A DNA stretch of 64,000 nucleotides from Suillus spraguei. Lineage: Eukaryota; Basidiomycota; Agaricomycetes; Boletales; Suillaceae. The stretch covers positions 62,001-126,000 of the forward strand of contig JABCPU010000049.1 in NCBI GenBank assembly GCA_016800925.1, given 5' to 3'. Below the pieces are notes generated by a model. It was not told the origin of the DNA, searched no databases, and saw only the letters and a program-made list of their open reading frames with translations. Below are positions 35,208 through 48,398 of the stretch, one piece after another (position 1 is the stretch's first letter; each line of letters begins with the position of its first letter). Made by a program: the position numbers and the translations under genes.

Positions 35208-37445
35208 CTATGATCCGTCCGCAGAAGGCTCCGAGAGTTTCTCGATCCTGCCTTCCTCAAGTGCGTTGGACCCAAGGGGTCCGTGCGCCTCCGCGGCTCT
35301 AGATTGATCGATGAAATCCTGACGCGAGGAATACCCAGGTGGTGCCCATTCCCTGGAAGTCCAAGGTTTGCAAGTAGGGTCGGTATACATCTGACATCAA
35401 AGCTTAGATCGATCGACCAGTAAAGAAAGAACACCTACCATGTTAACATTCTCCAATGAGAGATCAGATGACTCGTAAAGGAAGAAATAGACGACAACGG
35501 CTCCCGTCAAGTTACATGCTGGACAATCAGAATATTCAGTTGTGTTGCGCTGCTAATAGAAGACATCATACCCGCAAAGACAAAACCATAACGATAGTCT
35601 ATGGCACTACTGATGAAGGGTGTGAAGAATGCCAATAGGAAATTCCAAATCCAGTTTGCGGCGGTTGAAAGACTGCCTTGCTTGGCACGAGTCCGTGTAG
35701 GGAACGTTTCTCCAATAAGAATCCAGACACCACTGTTGGATTTCAGTCAATCACAAAACCCAGTATGCATGTTCTTACGGAGCCCAGGTCATCGCATAAC
35801 CCCAGATAAACATGCAGGCAGAGAAGATCATCACTTGAGATGCTAAGTCAGCAGCACGATAAGGGAATAAAATTATATCTCACATTTCCCAATCCCAGCA
35901 TGAGTCGCAGGATCAACAGCAGTTCCAGCAGCGGCGAAGACGAAAAGCCATATCGATTGCCAGACCCCTCCAACGATCAGAGGTATGCGACGCCCAAACT
36001 AGACGCACAGTGAGAAGGGTCTCCACCTAAAAACGACCCGTGTTGCTTACCCTTTCGAGTACATACATTCCGCCGAATGTACAGACAAAATTGACAACGC
36101 CAAGAATGATTTGAGTCACAAACGAGTCACTGAGACCTACTGCTTTGAACACTGTTGCGCCGTAGTAAAAGAAGTAATTTGCGCCAGTGAGCTGTTGAAG
36201 GCTTTGTAGGCTCATTCCAAGAAGAGTACGGTAAAGAGTCTTGTTTTGTGGCATAAAGCAGTCAATCCACCCGTCACGAGTCTGCTTTTCGTATTCAACA
36301 GAAGACTTGATTTCCTCGACCTCGCGGAGGATGATATAGTGACCCTTCACTTCTTCCCTGGGAATACCATGAGAACGCGCGATGGATATCTGAGCCTCCT
36401 CCATTCTGTTGTGCGCGGCAAGCCATCTGAAGGCATGATTAGAGAAACAAAGGAAACCAGATTCGATTGCTAATACCGACCTAGGGCTCTCTGGCATGAA
36501 GAGGATGCCGATACCGAGAATCAGAGCCCACAGGATACTAATACCGACGACGATACGCCATGAAGCGGAACCAGATTTGTCTCGGGTTCCAATTGAGATA
36601 CAGTCTATGCAGGAAATCAACAGCTGACAAGGAACTTGTTATAATGATCAAGCTTACAAGCAATCAAGATACCGAATGTAATGAACAATTGGTAAGTTGC
36701 ACTAAAGGAATGTCAGCACCGTGTATGCCACTAAGGTACCGCGTGGATATCATACGTCAAAGTACCACGGATCTGAGGTGGAGCTGTCTCGGCTTGATAC
36801 TGCGGAAATCAGGACACGCTTAAAGAGAATGGTTGCAGAACAATCACCATCGGAACGACAGCACTAATTGCCCCAACACCCAAGCCACTAAAAAAGCGGC
36901 CGACAGCAAATTGTTGCCAGACGTGGGTCGAAGTTATCTGAATGATGACCCCAATGGTGAACATTGCGCACTCCACGGTCATGGCATAACGACGTCCTAA
37001 GTAGTCAGCGATGCTAAAAAAAGACCTTGGTCATTTGTGGAGATATATACTATTACGGGTTGCTTACGGTGCACCCAGGAGCGCGCCAACGAGGGTTCCG
37101 ATGGAGAGAAGAGAAACGATGAGACCTTCTCGTACAGTAGTAAATGAACAAGTCGATGCATCTCCAGGTGTGGAACAGTTAGAGAAACGAAGAAGGAAAT
37201 CATCCATCAGCAAGATATCTGATATCTGACCAGTGTCGTACTGACATCGGTAGGTTAGCACAGGTGATGACGAGGATAACGGTGCAACTCACGCCAAAGA
37301 TGAAACCACCCATCGATGCTACAAGCGCTAGCATGACGGCTACCCATCCTATGGGCACTCCGCGGCTGTAAAATAGGGGGTGAACAATACGATTATCATC
37401 CCAGTCGTTTGTGAGTATGGTGAAAGCTCACAAATAAAATGCCAT
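35208..37445 (-). CDS. MFS sugar (hexose) transporter
   Basis: Thirteen exons with introns of 46-66 nt close exactly at 535 residues, a normal length. The protein starts MAFYFRGVPIGW and has [16 protein letters not shown] in helix 1, DYLGRRYAM between helices 2 and 3, [22 protein letters not shown] after helix 6, [15 protein letters not shown] in helix 7, [11 protein letters not shown], and [17 protein letters not shown]. These are hallmarks of the sugar-porter family of proton-coupled or facilitative hexose transporters in the plasma membrane. The usual C-terminal PETKG signature is weakened here ([14 protein letters not shown]). The first exon is only 14 nt. The substrate cannot be deduced. 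Confidence 0.93.
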
Positions 37446-38815
37446 GATGTATGGGTACTAGTCCACACTGGGAGAAGGGTGCGTGAGACGAAGAAGAGAT
37501 CCTTGGGTGAAATATTTCAATGGAGACTGGAGGAAAGATTGGTCATGGCGCCCAAATTTCGCACAGCGTAAGGTGACGGATTGTCTCTGAAGCGAGCCAT
37601 CGATGCGTAAATCTGAATTTGAAATTGGATCTAGTGCGCGGGTTGGGGGTAATGTGACAGTTAAGTTCATTTTGGGATGCCGGTGGTGAGCGCTAAACAC
37701 AAAGTCCATGTGCTTTTGTTCGATGGTAGTGATATATATACTCGTCGTCTATGAGAATGATCAGCAGGCTGCGGGGTAATATTCCAGGCTCAAGCTTTAT
37801 ATATGGTGAGTATTCCAACTCAGCTTCTTTGAAACACTGTGTTAGAGTCTGGTCCCGAGATTTATTACAAGTTGAAGGACCAAAGGATAGAATCGATAAA
37901 AGGGCACAATCTAAATTCAAACCCAGTCTGTCGACTCTGTCTATCAACTCGGCTCGCCTCTACGGTAGAATCACAAGTCTAACGAACTCTTGCCAAAGTA
38001 AGGAATTTTCCGAAAAAGCGCCGACAAATGTATTGACAATGAAGTTATGATATTGATATAATTTCAAAAATATCCAGGTTTTCCTCTGAATCTAGTGCCG
38101 TCGGCTTACTTATAAAGCGCAGTTTTCTATTTTTCATACAACTACGTCATCCTGAACAAGTCGCAGATGTCATGATCGCGGTAATCAATTCATCGGCCCG
38201 ACGATTCGCTTGGTGACTCAGACATCATGCACTAGTACTGCTAGTGATGATTTGGAAATCTATTTGAGGTGTAAAAGTCCCATCAGACCCATTGAACTCG
38301 GGCTATGACCGGATGAGCCTCGAGGTGGGATATCTGAGCATGCATGCAAGCTCACAAAGCCCCGTACTCGGGGCGGGGCGGTCCGTTCTATGTTCCCATG
38401 CGAGTATTTTCGTAACGCGCACGCACGTCATGACCTGCTAGCAGTCTGGTTACCTTTGCATATATGCTTAAATAGTATCACACATGTCTGGACCACAGAA
38501 ATTGGGCTTAAAAAGCGTGAAAGTATATTGGAAATTAGTTGAAACATCACACGAGACCAACATCAAAGGGAGTGGCATCGTGATTGAAGAGATCTCTTGG
38601 GAAACGAGTCAAGTGACCAGCAAGGAATAGAACAGTGGGAGTGCATGCTACACCAGCAGAGGAAGGAAGCAATTGAAGGATTGCAGGGAAAACCAGCATC
38701 AAGACATGGGTGACGGTAGAAGAAAAGTGCATGACATCTAATAGATCACACCCTCAGAAATAGCAGTCCTGTTCCACATACTATTCTTTGACCACAGAAA
38801 GTCAGTTACACAGCA
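37446..38815. other. promoter side of the sugar transporter; no firm gene
   Basis: A minus-strand frame at 38547-38732 starts with ATG and encodes 61 residues with a possible signal peptide (THVLMLVFPAILQLLPSSAG). This could be a small secreted peptide but has no other support. Confidence 0.35.
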
Positions 38816-39400
38816 TCAGCACAAGAGGCCGAAAATCAACAAGGTATTCATAGTCTTGTCACTAATTCTAGAGAGCAAGTTTGTGATATAGTGTTCGACT
38901 TGAGCCGGTGTCAGCTTATTGAAGTAATCACCGAATTCATCGTCGGTAGTGTCGCAGCCCGCTCGTTCGAACCAATGCAACATACAAGTTTCTAGAACGA
39001 AAATCAGTATGAAAAACAACGTGAACGATGCACTTACCATCCATTATCCTTGAGCCCCGCATGTATATTTTTCGCCTTGGCCAGCTTGGCCTTCATACTG
39101 TAGTCGAAGTGTTGGTAATGGGTAATAACAGAGTTGCCTGTCTTCTCGGGCGTGAAGAATCAATGGCAGGAGTGGGAGAAGGAAGGGTTATGAACTTGAT
39201 ATTAATAGCAGCTTATACGAACTATGATAGTCGCCGTAAAACTCTTCCGTCGTCAAATTAGTTTGTTCTGCTTGTGGGATTCTGTACAGACTCACAACGG
39301 TGGGATCGGATAGGCTGTTTTTGACTAAGTGGCAGGTAAGAAGATGATAAGAGGGAAATACCAACATACTATCATTGTAAGCTTTGGGGATGGCACGAAG
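38816..39400 (-). CDS. unassigned spliced gene (partial reconstruction)
   Basis: The last exon (38816 up to about 38992) encodes CMLHWFERAGCDTTDDEFGD and FNKLTPAQVEHYITNLLSRI, then ends GLLC. Upstream, a segment near 39040-39150 encodes SMKAKLAKAKNIHAG, flanked by a clear GTAAGT donor at 39037, and further exon-like pieces reach about 39400. The phases of these two exons do not match as written, by one base. I do not recognise the family. Start and exon borders are uncertain. Confidence 0.35.
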
Positions 39401-39878
39401 AGCTTAAAAATAAATTTAGTACTTGTCAGTGCGATCTGATATAATGGCCGGAGACAATGATGCAACAAAATGTTGTGTTGCACCAGTGCTACACGATGCG
39501 ACACGTAGGAGTCGTGCAGTTATTTTCGACAGGGAGAAGCACATTTTGACACTGTACTATGATAACTCACATGCATATCTCAACCGACACAGCCTAGCTA
39601 TCTAGTTCTCACTACATCAGATATTGCACAACCGTTAATGTGATCTTGAATACATCTATTCACGCTCCAAAACTTAGCACTCAGCTTGCAAAGCAATAGC
39701 GCATGGAGAAACTTCTGTTCAATGGACGTCGAAGAGTTCTTGTCGAGCCAAGGCTATTAATACTAGAGGTTCTAAGTAACAGAAGCATTCCAGTTTGACA
39801 GGTGAACTTGAACGCGCTCGGTAACAGTCACGCTTCCATCGTGTCACATGGCGCGTGGCCCTCATAACCCAAGCCAAG
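39401..39878. other. NSE3 promoter side, nothing recognised
   Basis: No gene or repeat recognised. Confidence 0.5.
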
Positions 39879-41298
39879 ATGGCGCGAGCAGGACCAAGCA
39901 GAACACAGAGGTCACAAAGGGTCCCACAGCCCTCCCAGTCCCAGTCTCAGTCCCAGTCCCAGTCCCAGTCGCAACGACCTGCTCGAGGTAGCAGAAGAGC
40001 ACCCGTTGAAGAAGAGGACGAGGACGAAAATTCAGGAGACGATCATGATGATGACCATCACGAACAAGACACGGACATCAACGAAAGTCGAGCTGAGGCA
40101 GACGTAGTAAGTAGCTCTCATCTTGGGTGGTGATTTCCCGACGTCAGAGAGTGCTCGTTGATCCCTTCCCCAGGAACTTGACAGAAAAGCGAGTGATCTC
40201 GTAAGATTCGCTCTTTTTATGGAGCAGAAGCGGACTCTTATACGCCGAGAAGATATTAACAAGAAGGGTGCGCCGAGCTTGCAGAGCTCATCTACTTGAA
40301 TACTGAAAGATATACAAGTCCTGGGCTCTAACTCGCGTTCATTCAATTCTGTGCTTGAAAGAGCGCAAAAGCTTTTAAAGAAAACATTTGGGATGGAACT
40401 CGTAGAACTTCAGTCGCGAAACTATCGCGAGCAAGATAATGTCGTAGCTGGTGACGATCTTCAGGAGGCACGCAACGCTACCGGAGTAAAGAAGAAAAGT
40501 AATTTGGAGTTATGTCTCCTATATCTCCTGATGGTCATGACAATTTCTCTCTCCCCATAGCTGCGGCTGCAGGATCAAAAACATATATTCTTCGCTCTGT
40601 TCTTGATCCCGCCATTATCGAGGAGGCAGCACGTACAGACGAACGGCTGTACGAAGAACAGATTGCTGACCACCAAGAAGACGGCGATGACGACGACGAC
40701 GACGACATGCCGAGAAGCTACGGATGCATCATCTCTTGGAGCACCACAGATCAACTCGGTGCTTTGGGTGTATTGCATGTCATTCTAGCAATAATTCTCG
40801 CCAACGGACGGTCCATGAATGACTGTGCGTGTCATAGCTCATCCTGTAATTCATTCAACTAAATCGCGCCATATGCACTCAGTGGATTTACGGGCCCACT
40901 TGAAACGTCTCGGCCTCACATCAAATGAATCCATACCCATGAATACCCAGTCTACGCACAAGTCTCTTCCTATAGACGCATATCTTGGTCAGCTGATAAA
41001 GCAAGGATACATAGACCGTGTCAAGCTAGGCGACACGAAGGCAGCTGGCGGAAAACGGGGTCGTGCTCCTGCAGCGACTCAAGGCAATCCAGATGAAACT
41101 CAAGCATTCGAATGGCATTGGGGGCATCGCTCATATAGCGAGATTGGAGAACAGGCTATTGCTACATTCGTTGCTGAATTTATGGTGGAACGCAATCGTG
41201 ATGATGATGCCGAGGATGACGATGAAGATGGCAGAGCTGCGCGGGGCAGGGGAAGGGCAGAACCAGGGGTGATGATGGCGGCGGAGGCAAGAAACTGA
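39879..41298 (+). CDS. NSE3: NSE3, MAGE-domain subunit of the SMC5/6 complex
   Basis: Five exons (39879-40106, 40174-40267, 40319-40498, 40561-40824, 40883-41298) give 393 residues as written. The N-terminus has a Ser-Gln repeat (encoded by a CCCAGT microsatellite) and an acidic stretch. The MAGE homology domain follows: LVRFALFMEQKRTLIRREDI, VLGSNSRSFNSVLERAQKLL, TFGMELVELQSR and ALGVLHVILAIILANGR. Nse3 pairs with Nse1 and Nse4 to bind DNA and bridge the SMC5/6 heads in DNA repair. The written frame ends in a low-complexity tail at 41298. A frame shifted by one base at the GGGG run 41266-41269 reads GGGGKKLKNVYEAIERAAGG and ends at 41357, which looks like the true C-terminus. Confidence 0.88.
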
Positions 41299-41455
41299 AG
41301 AACGTGTACGAAGCAATCGAAAGGGCGGCGGGGGGTAACCTGTCAGATGTTAAATGAGACATTTCATCTCAGCGTTCTTGATATATTCATTTGATACTCC
41401 CCGCCCCGTTGAATACTTTACGCTATGCCTCACTATGCTTAGTACTAATTGTCCC

Positions 41456-43328
41456 TTATATTTCACTGATTATAAATCGAACTAGCAGCGTTGCCCCAGT
41501 GCATCTCCCGTCCATCGAAAGTAGGTGAATGAACCTCCAGTCTTGCGCGAGGTCGTAAAGACGAGCACAGAAAACCAACATTTCTTCATCCTTTGAGAGA
41601 ACTTCATGGTGAAGGATACGTAGGCTGTGCAACATTAGCTTGTCAGTTAACTTGGGTTTATTATCGTTCACCCACCGGATAAACGTCAAGTCATCCTCCT
41701 CAAATTCCCATTCAAAACGGCCATCCCACATGACGTCTGCGCCATCCTCTGGTACATTTTTGCACTTAAAATGCTTAGAACGCCAATCTAGATTCTTTGA
41801 GTGATTAAAAAGCTCCGCGTGAACATACGCCGTAAACTCCGTGTGTTCTTTCGGGCGAGGCACTACAAGGAATCAATTGTCAAAAAGTTTGGACTCCACC
41901 AGAAAGGCTTACAGGAACTGATTCCGATAACGTCGCATGTCAACTTCACTTTGCGCTCGGAAACTCCTATAAATCGGCTTGGCCTCTCAACCCAGCCAGC
42001 AGTCCCAGCAAACATGGCTTCATTAAGCTGCATACCAAAGTCGAACTTCTGCCAATTGAGGCACACAATCTGGGACCCGCTTCGCCATTGCTTTAATGGG
42101 TCGAGATTACTCGAGCTCAAACGTACACCGCGCGGGTAGATGCGCCGAATTCGACGCCGAGAATCTTCGATCAACTCCGACAGCGAGTGCGGGAGCATGG
42201 CTAGCATCAAGGATTCGCTGACGTTCATCAGGATATTTGGAGGATGTGGGGGACTTGGTAGCTCTACAAAAAGATCTATAAACATCAGTGCAGCAGCTGG
42301 TGAACACTTGCCTTCAGTAAGCCAGTGTTTGATCGGTTTCATACTTCTTGTATAAAAACCCAAATCGGCTAGCGAGTCTGAAATCTTTGGTTGGGAGTGA
42401 CTGGCCATCTTAAGGACAGGGTCGATCTCATAATGAATTTCGGAAATCATATCACACTCGGTGCCAGCACACGAGAGGCAATCCAATGCTTCGGAAACTG
42501 AATCTGCAGTGATCTCCTGGCAATACTCGTCCGGATAATACTCCACCTGCAAATGACAGTCAGAAACAATCTAAACCATCACCGTCCATGTACCATAAGT
42601 AGGATTTTTCCTTTGAGATCCCTTGGAGATATGGTATCACCGCTCACTCCTTCCAATGGTTCCTGCACCAACTTATTACCCCACGCACCTTTCATGATAT
42701 CCACGAGTTCAGCTTGGTGGGCAATCGGCACGTGGGACTCTAGACTGATAACGACAGGCCAGTCTTTGTCAGATATTGCTTCGCCGATAGCCTCGCAGAC
42801 CGCCTTGAAGGTGACACTTCGACTGAGCGTATATCCATGTGTGACGATCAGACCCTTGGAAGACCACCAAACATCGATCTCGATACAGCGTGCGTTCTTG
42901 GAGAGAACATGTGTGTAGGACTCGGAAGCTGCACGACCAAGGACTTGCCATGCAAGCAGATACGTGTTATGCGAAGAGCTGGGAAACACGTAACGTTGCC
43001 TGTATGCATGGCTGAATTAATCTTGACATACGAAACAAAGTAATCCCTCAAAGGTCGAGTATCATCGACAACGCGGGGACGAATAGCAGGAAGTTTTAAG
43101 AGATCACGAGCGTCCTATTTGATTATAAGGTCGTTCAGAAATGATCAGTGATATTTTCCGAGGCGCCGAGGCAGAGTGATATGAAATACTCACAAAACCG
43201 TTCTGCTCCAAAAAACTGAGGATATCAGGACTTAGTCTTATGGTATCACTTGCTGGCGGATATATGTTGATGCTAGTCTCCACAGACAAGTGCACGGAGG
43301 GGGACCTCTCAGAAGCCTCGGGTATCAT
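41456..43328 (-). CDS. phosphoinositide-specific phospholipase C
   Basis: Five exons (43194-43328, 43032-43114, 42594-42978, 41913-42546, 41456-41862) give 547 residues and close in frame. The catalytic X domain begins [20 protein letters not shown] and has RCIEIDVW and [10 protein letters not shown], supplying both catalytic histidines and the calcium-binding acidic residues. The Y domain includes [13 protein letters not shown] and [18 protein letters not shown]2-type segment at the end closes with [13 protein letters not shown]. It hydrolyses PIP2 to IP3 and diacylglycerol. No EF-hand or PH domain precedes the X domain, as in the short agaricomycete forms. NSE3 is convergent with it, 157 bp apart. 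Confidence 0.92.
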
Positions 43329-44156
43329 CAAGGGAGTAGATTTTTAGCTACCCTTCAAAGCGGTGATTAAGTGTAGTAAAAAATGACAACTGAGAAATTA
43401 ATGAGAGTTCGCGCGCCCATGACCAAAAAGGAAATTAATATAGCACGTCCTACGATGACGTTCATACATTAGCGTCATCCATTATGAAAACTTCAGAACT
43501 ATGCTATTGAACTTTGCTGGAACCCACAGATATCAATTAATATCAATGGCGGCTCCAGGTTCCAGTCATGCGAAGATTGGCATTATGATGATCCGGTCTT
43601 GAATTCAGTATTAATAGATTCGTAGTTGTAACTCAACCGCTTCCAAGTCGGGGCTCACATGTCATAGTGGTGGTGCTCTTCAGGCCCGCAGGTACACAAT
43701 CGCGAATACATTCCAACGGTCTGAACGATGATTAGTTGCGGATGTTGTCCCTAACGTTAAGACTGTCCCATACTGACTTCCTTTTTGGTCATAGGCGCTG
43801 AACGTAGCTGTGAATGCAACTTTGATTTACTGAAGGTTTGAACAGTAATATTAAGTTCTTCTACACAAGTGAGGCTGCCACTGCCAGCTGCCGTTGCCAA
43901 TTCTGTCGGCCCGTGGCATCCAATTTCCCGGAGTTGGGAATCACAGCGCGCAAACAGCGCGTGCACCGCCAGTGATCGCGACTATCCCCTGGCGGAGTGG
44001 CCATATTTAAGCAGATACGTGTAACGAACGAGCGGACAACGTATACCAAGTGCACTAAGTTATATTGGGGCACAGTAATAAGCAAAGATTATATGGCGAA
44101 GATACATGCTACAAACCTACATCGCTGGTTTTACAAGGACCCAACTCCCTAGTCCT
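43329..44156. other. phospholipase C promoter side, no gene recognised
   Basis: About 0.8 kb with only short open frames and no recognised repeat. Confidence 0.45.
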
Positions 44157-45726
44157 TCACATTGTGATCGACGTAACAGAGGGAGAAAAGCTGGTACAAA
44201 TATCAGTATCTGGACCTTGGCTTTGAAGCTCGTAGTTTTCCGACACACAACTCCCCTGTCTAGATGAGAAAGGCCAACTGCCTTGAGCATCCGCTAGTTG
44301 GAGATTATCTTCTTCAGCCTCGATAGCGGCTCGCCGCAAGTTAATGACAAGTCGGGACAGCGTCACATTGCAGGCGCTCCAGATAAAACTAATGCACGGT
44401 CAGATAACGAGATAAAGAGGCTGATGGTACGGACAAAACTCCAAGAAATATTAATGACAGCTGATGTGGTTGTCAAACATCGGGTGACGTGAAGAAGCTA
44501 GTAAACTTACAGGCGAGACGATAGACAGAATTAGGTTTGAAAGACGCAGTCCTGATAGAAGTGTGAGTGTGGTGTATAAACCCTCTTGATTGTAAATATA
44601 CCAAATAAAACCTAACGGAGGTCAGTTAGTTTCGACCATATTTATGACGACCACTCACGAAGAAGTAAATACTTCCGTCACGATACATGACCTTTGTCAT
44701 TTTCGTATGCTGTGCGAGTGGTTTGTCCAGGGCATTCCACCAGGTCGTGATAAATATCATAACTTCAAACACAATCTGTACGCCATCAGCGCCTAAATCT
44801 AGGAACAAAGTTGAATGGACACTACCCCAGGAGCCCACAGGACCACAAAGTTCACCTTCTGTGTCAACATGCAGGAATGCATGTACGGCTCAAAGATCAT
44901 GAAAGCTACCCCGAAAAGGTAAACATCTCTACACCCAATATAAGACCACTCACGCATCATGCTCAACACAACGTACGTCGTACAGACGATTGCCGTTATC
45001 TGTGTTATCAAAAAAAGGGACAGAGTGATAACCACAAGGCGGGTTCTGCGATCCCAGAGGACCCATAGACGAAGGAGGATGAGAACTGTTTGCATTAGGA
45101 TGGAGACGGATAGCTCATGGACATGGAGCTCACAGTTGCTGGTGCCGATAGATACCATGCCGATAACTATGCCGACACCGAACCATGCTTGGCAGCTTTG
45201 CAGAAAATCAGTATGAAGTCCACGTTTGTCCGCCTGGCCACATACAACTGAAATTCTACTGTTAAATGAGGCAACGGTAGTTATTCATGGTATGATGCGT
45301 ACCGAATGCGAAAGAATGTCGTCTGAAAACCCACTGGTCGCTTTAGGATACACGCGTCAGATAAGATAGCTAAATAGGCTCGATAGCTCACCGTAGGTGA
45401 GGACGATCAGGCAAGTCGGGACAGCATATCGGTTGAATAAGAACAACACCTTTGGAAAAGACAACCGGGCACGCCAGATCAACTCAATCTCGTCATGAAG
45501 CGTTAAGAAGTGATCCCATAGCAAAACCTGTTCCACAAAGTCATTCAGCTCGCCACACAGCTTCAAGAAACCGCATTTACCACGAGCCCTACAGCTATAG
45601 AATTTTCGGGCACAAATCAGTTGGCAGACAACGGAAAGGCGAGCGCGCAAGCTTACCACTGACGTACTGGGACGCCCTGAGGTTTTGCAGATCGGCGAAG
45701 GTGAAGCTGGGTACCAAATCAGCCAT
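44157..45726 (-). CDS. DUF6533-domain seven-helix membrane protein
   Basis: The start (ATG 45726) encodes VPSFTFADLQNL. A 14-nt exon (45581-45594) then joins to VLLWDHFLTLHDEIELIW and LFLFNRYAVP, the DUF6533 signature. Later helices appear in CQAWFGVGIVIGMVSIGTSN, LRLWVLWDRRTRLVVITLSL and MIFITTWWNALDKPLAQHTK, followed by MYRDGSIYFF. The hydrophilic tail begins VTLSRLVINLRRAAIEAEED and ends at 44157. This family is widespread and expanded in mushrooms, and its function is unknown. Several exon borders in the middle (around 44500-45350) are tentative. Confidence 0.8.
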
Positions 45727-46802
45727 GAAATGCTGCACCAGTTGAAAGGGCCTTGTACCGCACTGTGTGAAGGTAGTGATAAATAAGAGACCTGCACATG
45801 AAGGTCATCTAATTATATAGGCAAAGGGTTCATCAAACGTTAAATGGGACAATAATGTTCCGGTTGCCGGACGGGCGAGGGAGCCGTACGGTCACAGTAT
45901 CGTCTGCATATACGTTTTCAGTGAGCAAAATTCTGATATCGATAAGCGCAAGAATTATTCCATGGCACTGCTGTAGAAATTTAATGAACTCAAGTTTGTG
46001 AACCAAGCCGTGGTGAGTGTTAGTAATATCTCGCTTACATAAACGAACAAATGCAGAGCCTATGTCCGATCAGCGTGACGTGGGGTAACTCTGATGACAC
46101 AAATAAATTAAAAACTTATAACGATTACTTAGTGTTTCTTCTGATGCCTGTGTGAACTTTCGCATCATAGTTCCCACAAATGCCAACCACAGTTGACTAT
46201 GTTTGGCAAAGGCCTCAGAAATAAACAACTACAAACCAGTGGATCACTGTAGACCGTGTGATGCGGAACTTGTAAAGCTGTGCAGAGCTGCCAGAACCAT
46301 CTTCCGTCCCTTGCAACCAGTCCGAAAAGATGGAAGTTAAATCCAACCGCCAGGGACACAAGTATATAGTTTATTTCAAGAAATAGGACCATGAGGACAT
46401 AGAACATACACGGTAGAAGCACATAGGTACATCGGACAGTCCGCAGACAGTGAAACAAAGTGTTTGTAGGATGATAGGAACCAGTCAAAAGTGATCATGA
46501 ACGCTAGTTCCGTAACCGTTGTGGTTAGACCCTCGTACGTAAGGACTGCACATTCGAAGCAAAGAGACCACACAGATGCCTGGAGAAATTTCCTGCAGAA
46601 TCCATGCTCTGAGGAATGAAGGCAGAGCGATTATAGGTGATCTGTGAGGCTTCCGATACTTTCCATGACGTTGTTGATCGAGACGGAGCTGGAACAGCCT
46701 TGGAACCGAGGAACGGCCATATCTCGGCTGTATTGGTCAATAGTCAACTTCCATAAATTAAAATAGACACACCTTGTACTCAAACATGCCGCATAATCGA
46801 GA
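45727..46802. other. unassigned region with hydrophobic minus-strand frames
   Basis: Minus-strand frames at 46165-46573 encode hydrophobic stretches and could be remains of another membrane protein gene, but no frame joins cleanly and no family motif is clear. Confidence 0.3.
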
Positions 46803-48124
46803 TTATGGGTCTGGTTCCAGTTTCTCGCCTCTAGCAAGGACGCGGACGACCTTGCTAGGCTGAGAGACCACTTCCATCATCTGCATAACGGCAGCAGGGC
46901 GTTCTACTAACCCGGTGCCTCGAGTGATAGGAAGACCCCCCGGAGTAGTGTGGGAATTACGTCTACCTCGACCAGCCTGTCGTTTTCCTCTATCGTCGTC
47001 ATCAAGATTACGAGGATAATTCGATGAAGGTGGAATAAGTGGCGCTGCGGAAGGTTCCACTTCTAAGAGAGTAATGCCGGCCCGAGTAGCCCAGTGTCCG
47101 ATTAGTAGGCCGGCTGAACGAGGTTCATACTTGTGAGTATGTGGACTCGGTGCTGGAAGGGGTACCGGAGAGGAGACTTCGGGCATTGCCTCAGTTCGAC
47201 CGACCTGAGCTGAGGCAGCAGAAGGGGAAAGGATAGCAAGAACAACTGTCGGTTTGTCGTTCGTTGAAGCACGGGGGGTCTCAGTGACGTGGTCAACTTC
47301 CCAACGTGCACAGCAGATCATGCGCCGAACCCACTCTGGAGAACCAGAGAGGTGGAGTGGCTGAGATGCAGTTTTGTCCTTATCATCATCTGGTGACAAG
47401 TCCTTGAACTCGATGCGGTCCCACGGAACGAAGGCATCATCCCGCTGGACACGGATACGAGGATTTGTGCCAACTTGAGCCTCCAAGATTCGTGAGGCTG
47501 ACCGCGCGCGCTGTGCAAGAGGACTTGTTCCCTTCTTGAGTAAATCAAGCGTGTTCAAGGCTAAGCCACCTCACGTCAGTTGACAAAATACTTGCAACAT
47601 CCCGACTGACCTTCGAGCGGAACAATAACAATTTCATCGCGTCCATCTCTGCACCATTTCTTCACCTGGTGGAGGGCATGTACCAATACGCTCGCATCGA
47701 CCACTACTATATCAGCATCCTTCTCACCCCTCGTCTCCTCGCTCGATTTCCTGGGCTTTTGCACCTTGACCTCATTGTGCTCTCTTTCAGGTACAGCTTC
47801 AGCGGCAGGCTTCTTCGCGGACCTGTTGCCTGAAGATGGGCGCTGTTTGGGTGCATGGTTGATAACACCGCGACGGTTGGTATTACCCAAGTCGGCTTGC
47901 GGATGACGACGGTCCCTCCAGTTTCCAGATGCTGGCCCACGTGTAACTGATTTCTCTAGCTGTTCGACTTGGTGGCTTAAAAATGCAGCTCCAAGTGCTC
48001 GAGACATGGCGAGCTTGTTCACTGAACCGGTAGTTGTGGGACCCTGCAACGTAGCATGGTGACGAAAGTTAAATGGTGAGAAGACGCTCAGAAATCCCGT
48101 TGAGCTTACCTTGCTCTCTGCCAT
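46803..48124 (-). CDS. PIN-domain protein
   Basis: Two exons (47611-48124 and 46803-47560) with a 50-nt intron give 423 residues. A basic, disordered N-terminus is followed by a PIN-like nuclease core starting ADIVVVDASVLVHALHQVKK, then EIVIVPLEALNTLDLLKKG and SASRILEAQVGTNPRIRVQR. The first acidic residue expected in the PIN active site is present (VVVDAS). The C-terminal half is low-complexity. PIN domains act in RNA cleavage or decay; the substrate here is unknown. It lies head-to-tail with the LCHN-like gene, 274 bp away. Confidence 0.72.
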
Positions 48125-48398
48125 TCACTATGCCAGTAGAAGATTATTACGAGGAAGAAGAGGATAGCTTTCGATGTAGCTGTTCGTCGTGGGACAGATA
48201 CAGCTCTCAGTCTAGTGCGGCCCACATCGCGTTCGTGGACATACTTAGTCAGCAAGCTGTGGGTTTGGTCGGATCTAAATCTGAGACATAAATAAGGTCT
48301 CAAGGGGTCTAATAGGACATTTATGTGGAATATCATGGCGCCAAAAAAGTAGATCGATAAATATAAAACATCGCGTCTTCTCAGCGAGTGAATGTTAG

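Noticed and set aside
42310..42345. 36-nt GC-AG intron inside the phospholipase C gene
   Set aside because: Too short compared with all other introns, and reading straight through keeps the frame.
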